Source: Paenibacillus taichungensis (GTDB taxonomy: Bacteria; Bacillota; Bacilli; Paenibacillales; Paenibacillaceae). Taken from it: a stretch of 64,000 bases of DNA. Made by a program: the position numbers and the translations under genes. Under the pieces are notes generated by a model. It had not been told where the DNA came from, made no database searches, and worked only from the letters and a program-made list of their open reading frames with translations. The stretch covers positions 124,001 through 188,000 of the forward strand of contig NZ_JABMCC010000105.1 in NCBI RefSeq assembly GCF_013359905.1. Direction: 5' to 3'. This document shows, one piece after another, positions 35,040 to 43,891 of the stretch (its first letter is position 1; the number at the start of each line of letters is the position of its first letter).

Positions 35040-37328
35040 TTAATCGTCAACCGATTGTCTATACACACTGGGCGAAACGCCATTCAATCGCTTGAAGGCC
35101 CTCCTGAAGGAGTGAGAACTATTATAACCTACCCGTGACGCAATCTCATCCACTGTATAATTGCTCTCTTTTAACAAAATCACAGCCTGATCCATTCGGA
35201 CTTTGATCAGGTGGTCGGAGAAATTAACACCCGTAAACTCTTTGAATAATTGAGAGATGTATTTCTCGGGGCGCTCCACATGCTCTGCCACCCGATACAG
35301 AGTCAGCTCTGTGTCTGAATACATTTTCGCAGTATATTCCTTAATCTGTTTGATGATTTGAATATGGGCATCCTTCTTCTTGTTTGCAATAACGGAGCAC
35401 AGTTCTTCCATGATCTCATAAAACTCAGCTTTGATCGTTTCGAGCGGCTCCGAGGAACCAATATCAATGACCCGCCGTTTCACATTCTCAATGGAGGCAT
35501 ATTCCGTAAATGCCTTTTGGTCCAGCAACTTGAGAAAAGTCCCCTTCATTTCTCCAACAAGTTGATGCTTCATTTCCATGGACAACTCCCGCTGCTCCAT
35601 GTTCTGCACAATGATTGCATCGACAATCCGTTTGGCCTCCTCAAGTTCACCTGCACGGATCGTGCCAATCAGTCGCTGTTCCGAATCCAGCGGGTAATAG
35701 TACGTTGTATTTTCGGTTTGGGCTTCATTGTTCCACATCAAGCCTTTTTTGTTCATGTAGACTGCATACTCCAGCGCCTGATTGGCCTGATCAAAGGAAA
35801 GGCTAACCTCTGTCAACGATGTGAAGAGATTTCCGAATCCTGACTGAATGGTGATCCTGTATTCATTGAACACATACTGTGCCAGATTCTCCATGATGTG
35901 CGTGATATCTTCCTTTTCACGATCCTTTTCGGAGTCGGTTTCTTTGGAAAAGAACAGGATGACCACTTTATCCGAGCCCATATCGGTCATCAGGACATCC
36001 ACGTCCAGTTCAGCCAAAGCCTGCTTCAACAGTAGTCGGGAGGCATTCAGTTCATTCAGGATATCAACACTATCCATACTGGCATAACCCTTAATCTGGA
36101 CAATTCCTGCATATCCCGTGCCTTGATACAAATTAATATCTGCCTGTTCGGCGGCGGAAAGAATCTCATCCCGCGATTTGAATTCCCCGGAGATCAACCG
36201 CTTCAGGAAGGCGTCCCTGACCAGTGGGAGCTGGCGATTTAATTCGGATTCAAGCAGCTTATTCTTGGTAAGCATATCAGCGATATTTCCACTCAAAAAG
36301 TCAAATTCATTTTTGGGAGCCGATTCATCCTTCCCAAACTGCTCTTTCATTACACTTAACAGTCGATTGATTGGAACGCTGTTGCGATAAGCCAGCACAA
36401 GTCCAACAATCAGTCCGATGAGCAGTGTGCCGCCTGTAATCAGCATCGTCATCCCCTTGATCCTGTTTGCATTCTCCATCAGGACATGACGGGGAATGCC
36501 CGCTTGATATACCCATCCGTTCTTATCAGATCTTGTAGTGATCACAAGATCATCTCCATAGAACTGGCTGACTCTACTTGGATCAAAATGAGAGTCAGTG
36601 GCCATTTTCACCATCTCGGGCTCGGAGCTCCCTTGCAGCGCAATGGTATTTCCCTCCGCATCGCTGATATGAACCCAGCCGCCGTATCGGTCATTCAGGC
36701 TGGACAACAGACTAAGAATCATTTTCTCGTCAATGATTACAACGGCGACAGCCGGTGAAGAATCATTGAAGCTGTCCAGAGGCAATGACTGCATATATGT
36801 GATTACGGAAGTCTGCTTCCCCCTACTGACATAGGAACTAAGCGGTTTAATCTCACTCCGATGGGTCTTCCCCAACACGTCCTTCATCCATTCTTCTAAC
36901 GAAAGATCGTTATAACGAAAATCAGCGTAATAGTGATTTGGTCTGTAAGAAGAACCCGGGGTCAAAATTAGATTGTAATTCGCAAGATAAATATAATAAT
37001 TTTGCAGAAAATCATTGGTCTGTCCAAAGGTCAACACATTCTCCATCGTTCTCCATATCCCATATACGTTGGTTTCGTTGTCCCTTTCATTCATAAGAAC
37101 GTTCAATTCCTGATTGACCGCAAGCTGTCGGGTGAAGCCCTCCACTTCCGCCATGCGGCCCTCCAATATTTCCTGGCTTTTCTGAAGTTGGGTAACACTA
37201 TTTTCAATCGAAATGGACTGTGTTACGGAGATGGACGTCAGATAAGACATATAACCGCCAATGCTGGGTATCACCAAAATGATCACGTAGGAAATTAAAA
37301 ATTTACGAAAAACATTGGAATATTTAAT
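35040..37328 (-). CDS. Membrane-bound AraC family regulator (Cache-type sensor + HTH)
   Basis: About 762 residues. One transmembrane helix near the N-terminus (FLISYVIILVIPSIGGYM), a large extracytoplasmic sensor domain, a second helix near residue 300 (MTMLITGGTLLIGLIVGLVL), a cytoplasmic linker, and a C-terminal AraC DNA-binding domain with two HTH motifs (SHSFRRAFKRLNGVSPSVYR). This one-protein signal transducer is common beside Paenibacillus sugar importers. The open frame reaches a TTG at 37373, but that codon lies inside a perfect cre site and the strong site AAGGAGGGGGAGGAGGG lies within those codons. The first codon at proper distance from it is an ATT (37328), giving IKYSNVFRKFLISY. 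It faces the importer 2 operon head-to-tail and probably activates it. Confidence 0.88.
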   Translation of the reverse strand: MKYSNVFRKFLISYVIILVIPSIGGYMSYLTSISVTQSISIENSVTQLQKSQEILEGRMAEVEGFTRQLAVNQELNVLMNERDNETNVYGIWRTMENVLTFGQTNDFLQNYYIYLANYNLILTPGSSYRPNHYYADFRYNDLSLEEWMKDVLGKTHRSEIKPLSSYVSRGKQTSVITYMQSLPLDSFNDSSPAVAVVIIDEKMILSLLSSLNDRYGGWVHISDAEGNTIALQGSSEPEMVKMATDSHFDPSRVSQFYGDDLVITTRSDKNGWVYQAGIPRHVLMENANRIKGMTMLITGGTLLIGLIVGLVLAYRNSVPINRLLSVMKEQFGKDESAPKNEFDFLSGNIADMLTKNKLLESELNRQLPLVRDAFLKRLISGEFKSRDEILSAAEQADINLYQGTGYAGIVQIKGYASMDSVDILNELNASRLLLKQALAELDVDVLMTDMGSDKVVILFFSKETDSEKDREKEDITHIMENLAQYVFNEYRITIQSGFGNLFTSLTEVSLSFDQANQALEYAVYMNKKGLMWNNEAQTENTTYYYPLDSEQRLIGTIRAGELEEAKRIVDAIIVQNMEQRELSMEMKHQLVGEMKGTFLKLLDQKAFTEYASIENVKRRVIDIGSSEPLETIKAEFYEIMEELCSVIANKKKDAHIQIIKQIKEYTAKMYSDTELTLYRVAEHVERPEKYISQLFKEFTGVNFSDHLIKVRMDQAVILLKESNYTVDEIASRVGYNSSHSFRRAFKRLNGVSPSVYRQSVDD

Positions 37329-37357
37329 GGGTAACCCTCCTCCCCCTCCTTGAGGTA

Positions 37358-37373
37358 TTGGTAGCGTTATCAA
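37358..37373. promoter_or_regulatory. Perfect cre (CcpA) site before the membrane regulator
   Basis: TTGGTAGCGTTATCAA matches all 16 positions of the cre consensus WTGNNARCGNWWWCAW. It lies 30 bp before the predicted start of the AraC-type membrane regulator. Confidence 0.75.
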
Positions 37374-37580
37374 AGATAATAATATTTTCCGGGTTAGTCA
37401 ATTGTTTTATCTCATTATTCAATCATGTTTCATTCGGGAATGAATAAAAGGCAACGATCAAAAGACGATTATCATTGCTTTTTTTAACATTTCCGAAGTT
37501 CTTTGGTTTGAGATGATGTGCGTCTCCAATAGTGATTTTTGTATAGTAAGCCTCCTTTTCCATAACTCCTTAACGTTCAG

Positions 37581-37605
37581 AAAAAAGGGGCCGAGATGGC
37601 CCCCA
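37581..37605 (-). terminator. Terminator of the GH27-SLH gene
   Basis: Short GC-rich stem GGGGGCC / GGCCCC with a five-base loop followed on the minus strand by six T, 14 bp after the stop codon. Confidence 0.88.
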
Positions 37606-37618
37606 TTCCTAGTTCACA

Positions 37619-40600
37619 TCATTTCTTCTTCGGTTCTTCCACCTCTGATCGGGCTTTTACAACCTGATCGACGGATGCTGCTTCAACATCGCCAAAGGCC
37701 CAGTGTGTGGAAGGAACGTCCTTCCACTGTGGCTGCGAAACGTTCGTGAGCGGTGCTCTGCCCAAAGCTCTGTTGATTGCTACAACGGCTTCCGCTCTTG
37801 TCAGTAAAGCATTCGGTCGAAAAGTTCCATCTTTATAGCCTCTCAGAATGCCTGCGCTTTGCGCTTTCAAAATGGCTTCCTTGGCCCAGTGACTACCGAT
37901 ATCCGAGAATCCATCGCCTGAATTCTCAGAAGCCGGACCAAGAAGGGACACAAGAGTGGCCATCTCCGCACGAGTCAATGACTGATTTGGCTTAAACGTG
38001 CCATCCTTGTAGCCATTCATCAGCCCCATCTTGCTTACCTTAGCAATGGCGTCGGCTCCCCAATATTCAGATTTAACGTCACTGAATGCAACAGCAGATC
38101 CCGTGGCTTCTTTCTCAGATACCAATGCGAGTATGGTTGCCATCTCTGCACGGGTGAGCTTGTTATCTGGCTTGAACAAACCGCCCGGATATCCTTGAAT
38201 ATACGCCTTGTACGGAATATCCTGACCATCATCCGTTCCTGTTGTCCCGTCAGTAGTTCCGGATTCAGGAGTTGGCGCTGGCACAGAAGGGTCTGAAGGC
38301 TGGACGACTGGAGTCGATGGTCCGCCTGGATTGGATGGACCACCTGGATTCGACGGATTGGACGGATTCGTTGGTTCTCCGTTTCCGTTTCCAGTAGGGA
38401 CAGTAAATTTCAGTTGATCGGCCAGCATAAGATCACCGGATTTCTTCACAACTTTGAGTGTATGCTGACCTTTTGCCAGTCCTGAGATGCTGTAAATCTC
38501 CTGCATCATTTGGCGACTCGGACTGTATGCGTTCACGGTTCGCTTCAGTTGTCCGTCGACATAAATATCTACTTCTCCCTGCTCCGGTCCAGTAGGTGTA
38601 ATCAAGCTTATTCCGGTACCCTTGAAGGTGTACTCGAAGAAATCTCCATCCGCCGTCGTAGAATGTACGTCATTGAGATAATCACCGCCGAAGGAGAAAC
38701 TGAGATTTAACGTTCCCACAGGCTGGGCAGCAAGATATGTTTTGCTCAGTGTAACGCGGTCGCCATTAACCGTATAATCAGTCCCTCGTGTCAGTTCATT
38801 GGAGCCGTTGGTAATGCCCTTAAAGCTTCCCGCCTGGATCAGCAGCGTGACATCAATGTCAGCCTGAGCAGAAGCTAATTTGTCAAAGCTCGCATTCACC
38901 GGATTAATCATATTCGGGAGCTCAACCTTGAGCATATCAAGCAGCATAAATCTACCCGATTTCTTGACGGCCTTCAACGTGTGCTGCCCATCAGGCAAGC
39001 CCGATATGCTGTATAGATTCTGCTGTGCCAATCTTCCGTTGCGATACGCACTGACCGTTTCCTTGAATTGACCATCCACATAGATATCCATATCTCCCTG
39101 TGACTGGTCTACCTCCGTGAACAGTTGGATCCCTGTTCCTCTGAAGGTATATTCAAAAGAATCACCATTCGTCTCGGTATACTGTACATCATCCTTATAG
39201 TCGCCCATGCCTCTACCAGTACTGCGGGACCATGAGCCATTGTATTTAATTGCCGGATCGTCGTTATTGATCAGGACATAACGAATGCCCGTTGTATCGC
39301 TAACTCGAACAGTAAGAGTTTGCGGATCACCAGCACTGAAATTGATAACGAAGTCTGTTGTTCCTACATGCAGTTGGGTGAGATATTCTTTCTTGATGTT
39401 CACTTGGTCATCGACCACCGTGTAGTCGTCTTCACTGAGCATTACTCCGTCATTTTCAATGCCAGTTAATGTATTTCCGTTCAATGTGAGCGTGACAGTA
39501 ATGTCCTTCTGTTGTTCTGTTGCCTTGTCAAAGTCAGCAGAAGCCGGACTAATGGTGCTGTTCTGCTCTCCTGTAGGAATTTCCCTTGTTACTCTAAGCG
39601 CATCCAGCAGCATATACTGGCCTGATTTTTTGACGACTTTCAAGGTATGTGAACCGTTAGTCAACCCAGCAGCACTATACAGCACCTGTTGGGCTTCTCG
39701 TTCATCATCGGTATAAGCGCTAACCGTTTCAGGCGTTCCATTGTCGAGTGTGACTATCATGTCTCCCAGACCCTTGTCCTTCTCCGTCAGCAAATCAATA
39801 CCTGTGCCCGTGAAGGTATATTCAAAATAATCGCCGTCATCCTCAGTAAAATGTACATCATCTTTGTAATCTCCGAAACCTCTGCTGCTATTTGGACTCC
39901 ATGAACCGTTGTACTGAATATGGCTATCATCATCATTAATATAAACCACATCGGTAACAGTAGCCGCATCCATGGAAGCAGCATTTGCTACATTTTCTGT
40001 ATTCGCGGTTGGGTCAACTCCAGCTTCCAAGTCAGCTCCTTGTTGGGTATTCATATTCGCTGGACCAGTGGTCGAGGAATCCGTAATAGCGATGCTCAGA
40101 TCCTGTCTGCCATCGATTTGCTCCTTGCCCCCGTTCCGCTTCCAATCTCCACTATAGCGCATGCCCGTATCATCATCATTAACAGCTGATGTACCGCTTA
40201 ATGCGGTTACCTTAAGCATCCGGGAAGCATGGGGTTCCAGTACGCCGCCACTGAATTCATGATTAAAATTCCCCAGTTCGGAATGGCTCCAGAGATCACG
40301 GACCGAAGCCGCACCTTCGAGGCCAATATCACTCCATTTCACTTTGACCTCGGCACTCCGATTGCCCAGATTGAACAGAGCTACATTGTACGTACCATCT
40401 CCGTTATTGGCATACCAAACCTGCTGTTTGGTGTCCATGGAAACCGGATGGGCTGGACGACCAGCCTGATTGACCGCAATGACTTCGTCATTCGTCAGCA
40501 GTTCCAGCCCATAGCTGTCCAGCCTGGTCAGATCATTACCTGTATAAAGCGGTGCTGAAGAGATTGCCCAGAACGTGGTAGCGGTCTTCCGCTCGTCCCT

Positions 40601-41548
40601 GGTCAGACCATCCATCGAGCCATTCCCGACATTCAGTGAATCGAAGTCGTTCCAGCCTCCGGGACCTGCATCCCGCCACCAGAGGGCAGCGATGGGGAAC
40701 AAGCGGGAAATACTCGACCATTCGGTCAATCCCTTACTGCTGTCATAGGCTTCAACATCCCAGTCGATCCTCCAGCCGTTCGCATACTTTTTCCAGAAGT
40801 CCACGTAATTGTGGTCAAGCGCCCAGGAAAGCTCAAACCAGATGTTATTTCTGTCCAGGGCTTTGGACCAAGCCTCCACATCACCGCGTGCATCGCGGCT
40901 CAGGTTATTAATTCCCGATCCTGGCGTCACACTATCGAATTTGACAAAATTGATACCCCACTCTCCAAGAAGATCCGCGATGGAGTCAATGTACTTCTGT
41001 GAGCAAGGGTTCGAAAAATCAATTTTGTACGTGTACGAATCCCAAGCATCCATAACAACGAGCGGTTTTACTGCAATATCTTGCATACGACATGCCCCGC
41101 CCGTTCCATACACCTCAAGATTTTTATCATAGGCTGTGATGGATAATCCCGGAATCAGATAGATTCCGATCTTCTGTCCGTTATTATGGACATAATCGAT
41201 GACCTCCTGAAATCCATTTGGATAAAGAACAGTACTCGGAATAGGACGGCCGTATTCATCTTCGTCACCATTCCAACCAGCATCAATATTAATGTATTCA
41301 TATCCATGGGCTTGCAGCTTCTCGCGCATGGCATCCGATTGCTTCTTAATACTCTCGGCAGATGTCCAGTTACCCGCCCCGTCATATACTTGCATGCTGT
41401 AACTACTCCAACCCATATACGGCTTTTGGGCCAGACTCTTATCTGCTGCTTGTGCCACATTACCTGTCGTTCCCATAATTCCGAACTGCACTGCCGCAAT
41501 CATGAACACCATGAAACACATTGCCATCCTTTTTCCGATTCGTTTCAA
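37619..41548 (-). CDS. Secreted SLH-anchored GH27 alpha-galactosidase-type enzyme with X2 modules
   Basis: A 1309-residue surface enzyme. Signal peptide (1-35); GH27 barrel from KPYMGWSSYSMQ (~43) with nucleophile Asp in FVKFDSVTPG (~203) and acid/base Asp in GWRIDWDVEAY (~260); barrel C-domain to ~446. Then come alternating modules: a ~115-residue beta-module (~533-652), an X2 domain with FDKATEQQKDITVTL (~660-750), a second beta-module (~753-870), a second X2 (~875-950), and a truncated third beta-module (~955-1050). A Pro/Gly/Asn/Ser linker leads to three SLH units, each with a GYxxGxFxP-TRAE core. GH27 enzymes release terminal alpha-galactose or related sugars. The start is taken as the TTG at 41548 after AGAGGGGGTAGGGA; the TTG at 41578 is weaker. 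A cre-like site lies just upstream. Confidence 0.88.
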   Translation of the reverse strand: MKRIGKRMAMCFMVFMIAAVQFGIMGTTGNVAQAADKSLAQKPYMGWSSYSMQVYDGAGNWTSAESIKKQSDAMREKLQAHGYEYINIDAGWNGDEDEYGRPIPSTVLYPNGFQEVIDYVHNNGQKIGIYLIPGLSITAYDKNLEVYGTGGACRMQDIAVKPLVVMDAWDSYTYKIDFSNPCSQKYIDSIADLLGEWGINFVKFDSVTPGSGINNLSRDARGDVEAWSKALDRNNIWFELSWALDHNYVDFWKKYANGWRIDWDVEAYDSSKGLTEWSSISRLFPIAALWWRDAGPGGWNDFDSLNVGNGSMDGLTRDERKTATTFWAISSAPLYTGNDLTRLDSYGLELLTNDEVIAVNQAGRPAHPVSMDTKQQVWYANNGDGTYNVALFNLGNRSAEVKVKWSDIGLEGAASVRDLWSHSELGNFNHEFSGGVLEPHASRMLKVTALSGTSAVNDDDTGMRYSGDWKRNGGKEQIDGRQDLSIAITDSSTTGPANMNTQQGADLEAGVDPTANTENVANAASMDAATVTDVVYINDDDSHIQYNGSWSPNSSRGFGDYKDDVHFTEDDGDYFEYTFTGTGIDLLTEKDKGLGDMIVTLDNGTPETVSAYTDDEREAQQVLYSAAGLTNGSHTLKVVKKSGQYMLLDALRVTREIPTGEQNSTISPASADFDKATEQQKDITVTLTLNGNTLTGIENDGVMLSEDDYTVVDDQVNIKKEYLTQLHVGTTDFVINFSAGDPQTLTVRVSDTTGIRYVLINNDDPAIKYNGSWSRSTGRGMGDYKDDVQYTETNGDSFEYTFRGTGIQLFTEVDQSQGDMDIYVDGQFKETVSAYRNGRLAQQNLYSISGLPDGQHTLKAVKKSGRFMLLDMLKVELPNMINPVNASFDKLASAQADIDVTLLIQAGSFKGITNGSNELTRGTDYTVNGDRVTLSKTYLAAQPVGTLNLSFSFGGDYLNDVHSTTADGDFFEYTFKGTGISLITPTGPEQGEVDIYVDGQLKRTVNAYSPSRQMMQEIYSISGLAKGQHTLKVVKKSGDLMLADQLKFTVPTGNGNGEPTNPSNPSNPGGPSNPGGPSTPVVQPSDPSVPAPTPESGTTDGTTGTDDGQDIPYKAYIQGYPGGLFKPDNKLTRAEMATILALVSEKEATGSAVAFSDVKSEYWGADAIAKVSKMGLMNGYKDGTFKPNQSLTRAEMATLVSLLGPASENSGDGFSDIGSHWAKEAILKAQSAGILRGYKDGTFRPNALLTRAEAVVAINRALGRAPLTNVSQPQWKDVPSTHWAFGDVEAASVDQVVKARSEVEEPKKK

Positions 41549-41589
41549 ATTATCCCTACCCCCTCTGAATTTGGTCAATCAAATTCCTG

Positions 41590-41605
41590 TTGATAGCGCT
41601 TCCAC
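41590..41605. promoter_or_regulatory. cre-like CcpA site upstream of the GH27-SLH gene
   Basis: The minus strand reads GTGGAAGCGCTATCAA, 15 of 16 to the cre consensus, 42 bp before the predicted start. The remainder of the spacer to 41817 is AT-rich and shows no gene. Confidence 0.6.
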
Positions 41606-41817
41606 ACGAGAAGAGAATAGTGTATGGTGGATTTCCAGGATAGGTACAATTCGGTATTTTACGTACAATTCACCTGAAATATAGGGGCAAACCGTCGCAG
41701 AACAAACATATTTCCATTAATGGATAAATAAACAAATAAAAACTTCACCTTTGCTCAAATTAAGGGAATGGGTTGAAGACAACCAGGATGAGCCATCACT
41801 CTAATCCGTAAACAAAG

Positions 41818-41866
41818 AAAAAAGGTTCCTAGAGTGGCAGTAATGCCATTCTAGGAACCTTTTTCG
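41818..41866. terminator. Strong terminator downstream of tRNA-Leu
   Basis: Stem AAAAAAGGTTCCTAGA with its complement TCTAGGAACCTTTTT, with T-runs on both strands. It lies 13 bp past the tRNA 3' end (minus strand). Confidence 0.92.
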
Positions 41867-41878
41867 TATTACATATGA

Positions 41879-41962
<84 letters not shown>

Positions 41963-42028
41963 GTATGTTGTATCTCCGAGAAATTACATCGCGGCGACAA
42001 GAAATAATATATCATGTGCAGGTAATTA

Positions 42029-42415
42029 GTGTCAACAAAAAAAATAATTCCTTATTTAATATGTAAAGCTGTACTCATCCATCATTTCATGCAAAACAAA
42101 AAACTAAGGCCAATACAATTGATGATAAAAAACTGTCTAAATGAATTATATGTTGGAAGGCCAGTTCCGTACCAGGCATACCCACCTCCTCTTAAGGTGT
42201 TAGGAAGCTGGAATCCTGCATTTGAAACAGTAGTTACTTTTTTGTCATCTATCAAAACTCAACATTCGAGTTATTTCTACATAAATAGCGATAATTCCGT
42301 TAACATTGAGATGATAAGAAGTGTTCAAGAACGGTTTGACATTTTCGCATTTATGCAATATAGTTTCAAAAGGTTACAAAAACTTAATTATTCATTTGCC
42401 GAGTTTCATGTTTGA
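42029..42415 (+). CDS. AT-rich hypothetical ORF, possibly a remnant
   Basis: An open frame of up to 128 codons starting GTG at 42029, or 97 codons from an ATG at 42122. Neither start has a convincing ribosome binding site. The sequence is markedly richer in A and T than its neighbours. The product (for example GRPVPYQAYPPPLKVLGSW, then FDIFAFMQYSFKRLQKLNY) reads like a soluble protein but matches no family I know. It lies beside the 5' end of tRNA-Leu, in a 560-bp stretch otherwise free of genes. It may be a real small gene, a decayed foreign fragment, or chance. Confidence 0.35.
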   Translation: MSTKKIIPYLICKAVLIHHFMQNKKLRPIQLMIKNCLNELYVGRPVPYQAYPPPLKVLGSWNPAFETVVTFLSSIKTQHSSYFYINSDNSVNIEMIRSVQERFDIFAFMQYSFKRLQKLNYSFAEFHV

Positions 42416-42523
42416 AAACGGGGGAACCATTTTGGGTGAATTATTCTTATACATAGGAAATATAGGGAACCTTCTACCGAACCCTTAGCTAACTCCGTAG
42501 GCATCGAAGGGAGAACAAAAATT

Positions 42524-42988
42524 TTGAAAAAGCTTATCATCTCCATTTTTGGAGCAGCAGTATTATTTACATCTGGTGCAGCAAGCACAGAGGCAAGCAG
42601 TATTAACACCGTCGTTAACAACATGACAGGCATACCTTACAAATGGGGTGGTACTACACTCGCCGGGTTTGATTGCTCTGGATTTATGAGATATATTTTC
42701 AACAAATATAGCATTGAATTACCACGCACTTCCCAGCAACAAGCTAAGGCCGGAACGCCGGTATCCAAAGCTAATCTGCGTACGGGTGACCTGGTATTCT
42801 TTAATACGATGGGCAGTGGCATTTCACATACAGGTGTATATATCGGGGGCGGACAGTTCGCTCATGCTTCAAGCAGCAAGGGTGTCAGCATCACTCAATT
42901 ATCTAATCCTTACTTCAACGATCGTTACGTAACAGCACGCCGGGTAACAGGACAGTTTATGTATAACAAAATGCTGGGCAAAATATAA
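42524..42988 (+). CDS. NlpC/P60 family endopeptidase, secreted
   Basis: A 154-residue exported cysteine peptidase of the NlpC/P60 (C40) family, which cleaves gamma-D-Glu/diamino-acid bonds in peptidoglycan stem peptides. A signal peptide (MKKLIISIFGAAVLFTSGAAS) is followed directly by the catalytic domain with Cys51 in FDCSGFM, His102 in ISHTGVYIG, and a third polar residue, probably the His in FAHASSSKG. There are no SH3 or LysM wall-binding modules, so it is a minimal form. It starts with TTG, preceded by GAAGGGAG about ten bases upstream. Monocistronic, with its own terminator. Confidence 0.92.
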   Translation: MKKLIISIFGAAVLFTSGAASTEASSINTVVNNMTGIPYKWGGTTLAGFDCSGFMRYIFNKYSIELPRTSQQQAKAGTPVSKANLRTGDLVFFNTMGSGISHTGVYIGGGQFAHASSSKGVSITQLSNPYFNDRYVTARRVTGQFMYNKMLGKI

Positions 42989-42996
42989 GTTAACAC

Positions 42997-43032
42997 GAAA
43001 AGGCTTCGGTTATAACCGGAGCCTTTTCTTTG
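42997..43032 (+). terminator. Rho-independent terminator after the NlpC/P60 gene
   Basis: Stem AAAAGGCT-CGGTT with AACCG-AGCCTTTT, with a T-containing tail. Confidence 0.88.
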
Positions 43033-43103
43033 TCTATCTTTGTCTACATTAATATTGATTTTCTAGAGGTACACAAGGTCATCATCCGTCTTAACCAAAG
43101 CTT

Positions 43104-43433
43104 TTAATGTAAAGCCTTCTGTACTCTCATTGCACCCTGAGACAACGCATGGCCTCCGCCAACTGCTCCAGCCACAGCAACCGTCTCCATAATCTCTTGA
43201 TCGGTCGCTCCTTTGGCACGCGCTTCTTCCACATGGTAAAACGTACATACCTCATTGTTTGCAAACAGTCCAATGCCCAGCGCAATCAGCTGTTTGGTCT
43301 TGGCATCAATCGCCCCTGCCTGAAAGCACTCTCCAGTGAACTCATGATAAGACTTCACCACAGCTGGCAGCACGTCGCTTAATTCACCAATCTGATCTTT
43401 ATAGGCATGAACCTTATCATTCATCAGTGTCAT
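43104..43433 (-). CDS. Carboxymuconolactone decarboxylase-like (AhpD fold) protein
   Basis: A 109-residue single-domain protein of the CMD/AhpD family. The helix-rich core LIALGIGLFANNEVCTFYHVEEA followed by AKGATDQEIMETVAVA is typical. AhpD-type peroxidase partners carry Cys-x-x-Cys followed by His; here the sequence is Asn-Glu-Val-Cys-x-x-x-His, so the first cysteine is missing and disulfide cycling in the usual way is unlikely. That matches the gamma-CMD-like subgroup lacking the redox pair. The first ATG is 14 bases after GAGAGG; the ATG nine bases later (43424) is an alternative. Biological substrate unknown. Confidence 0.82.
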   Translation of the reverse strand: MTLMNDKVHAYKDQIGELSDVLPAVVKSYHEFTGECFQAGAIDAKTKQLIALGIGLFANNEVCTFYHVEEARAKGATDQEIMETVAVAGAVGGGHALSQGAMRVQKALH

Positions 43434-43550
43434 GGTTACCGCACATCCTCTCGGCTGATATGTTACAAGCTCTCACTGTACCTATCTTCTCTCCCGAGAG
43501 GTGCAATTATGCCAAAACATCCATGGTAAATGAACCTAAAAACGCATGTC

Positions 43551-43769
43551 CTATTCTTCGAGCGGGCTCTTACGTGGTTCGCTGAACAACTGATACTGAT
43601 AATTCCGATCAAGCTTAACCACACGACGATTCTGACGGCGAATGAGCACCTGCTCCCCGTCCCAGGCCACTACAATGCCTGTCACATCATTGGACTGAAT
43701 CTCGTCCCGTACTACCCTTACTTTTTCACCCGATAAACGCAGTGCATCCAATTCTGCATCACTGATCAT
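43551..43769 (-). CDS. Small conserved-type protein of unknown function
   Basis: A 72-residue hydrophilic protein. The middle (VTGIVVAWDGEQVLIRRQNRRVVKLDRNYQYQ) has alternating hydrophobic residues typical of a small beta-barrel, such as an SH3-like or Hfq-like fold. The start at 43769 has only a weak GGAAAG site. No family recognised. It is bounded by the CMD gene on the left and a terminator on the right. Confidence 0.6.
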   Translation of the reverse strand: MISDAELDALRLSGEKVRVVRDEIQSNDVTGIVVAWDGEQVLIRRQNRRVVKLDRNYQYQLFSEPRKSPLEE

Positions 43770-43803
43770 ATTTATGGCGCCTACTTTCCCAAAAAAATTA
43801 TTT

Positions 43804-43840
43804 ACAAAAAGAGACCTAAATGAAAAGTCATTTAGGTCTC
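43804..43840 (-). terminator. Terminator of the 109-aa hypothetical gene
   Basis: Perfect 13-bp stem GAGACCTAAATGA with TCATTTAGGTCTC and a four-base loop; on the minus strand followed by TTTTT. Confidence 0.93.
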
Positions 43841-43891
43841 ACGTGACTGTATTGGACTGTCATGTCATTCGAAATATGTCCCGACTGAAAG

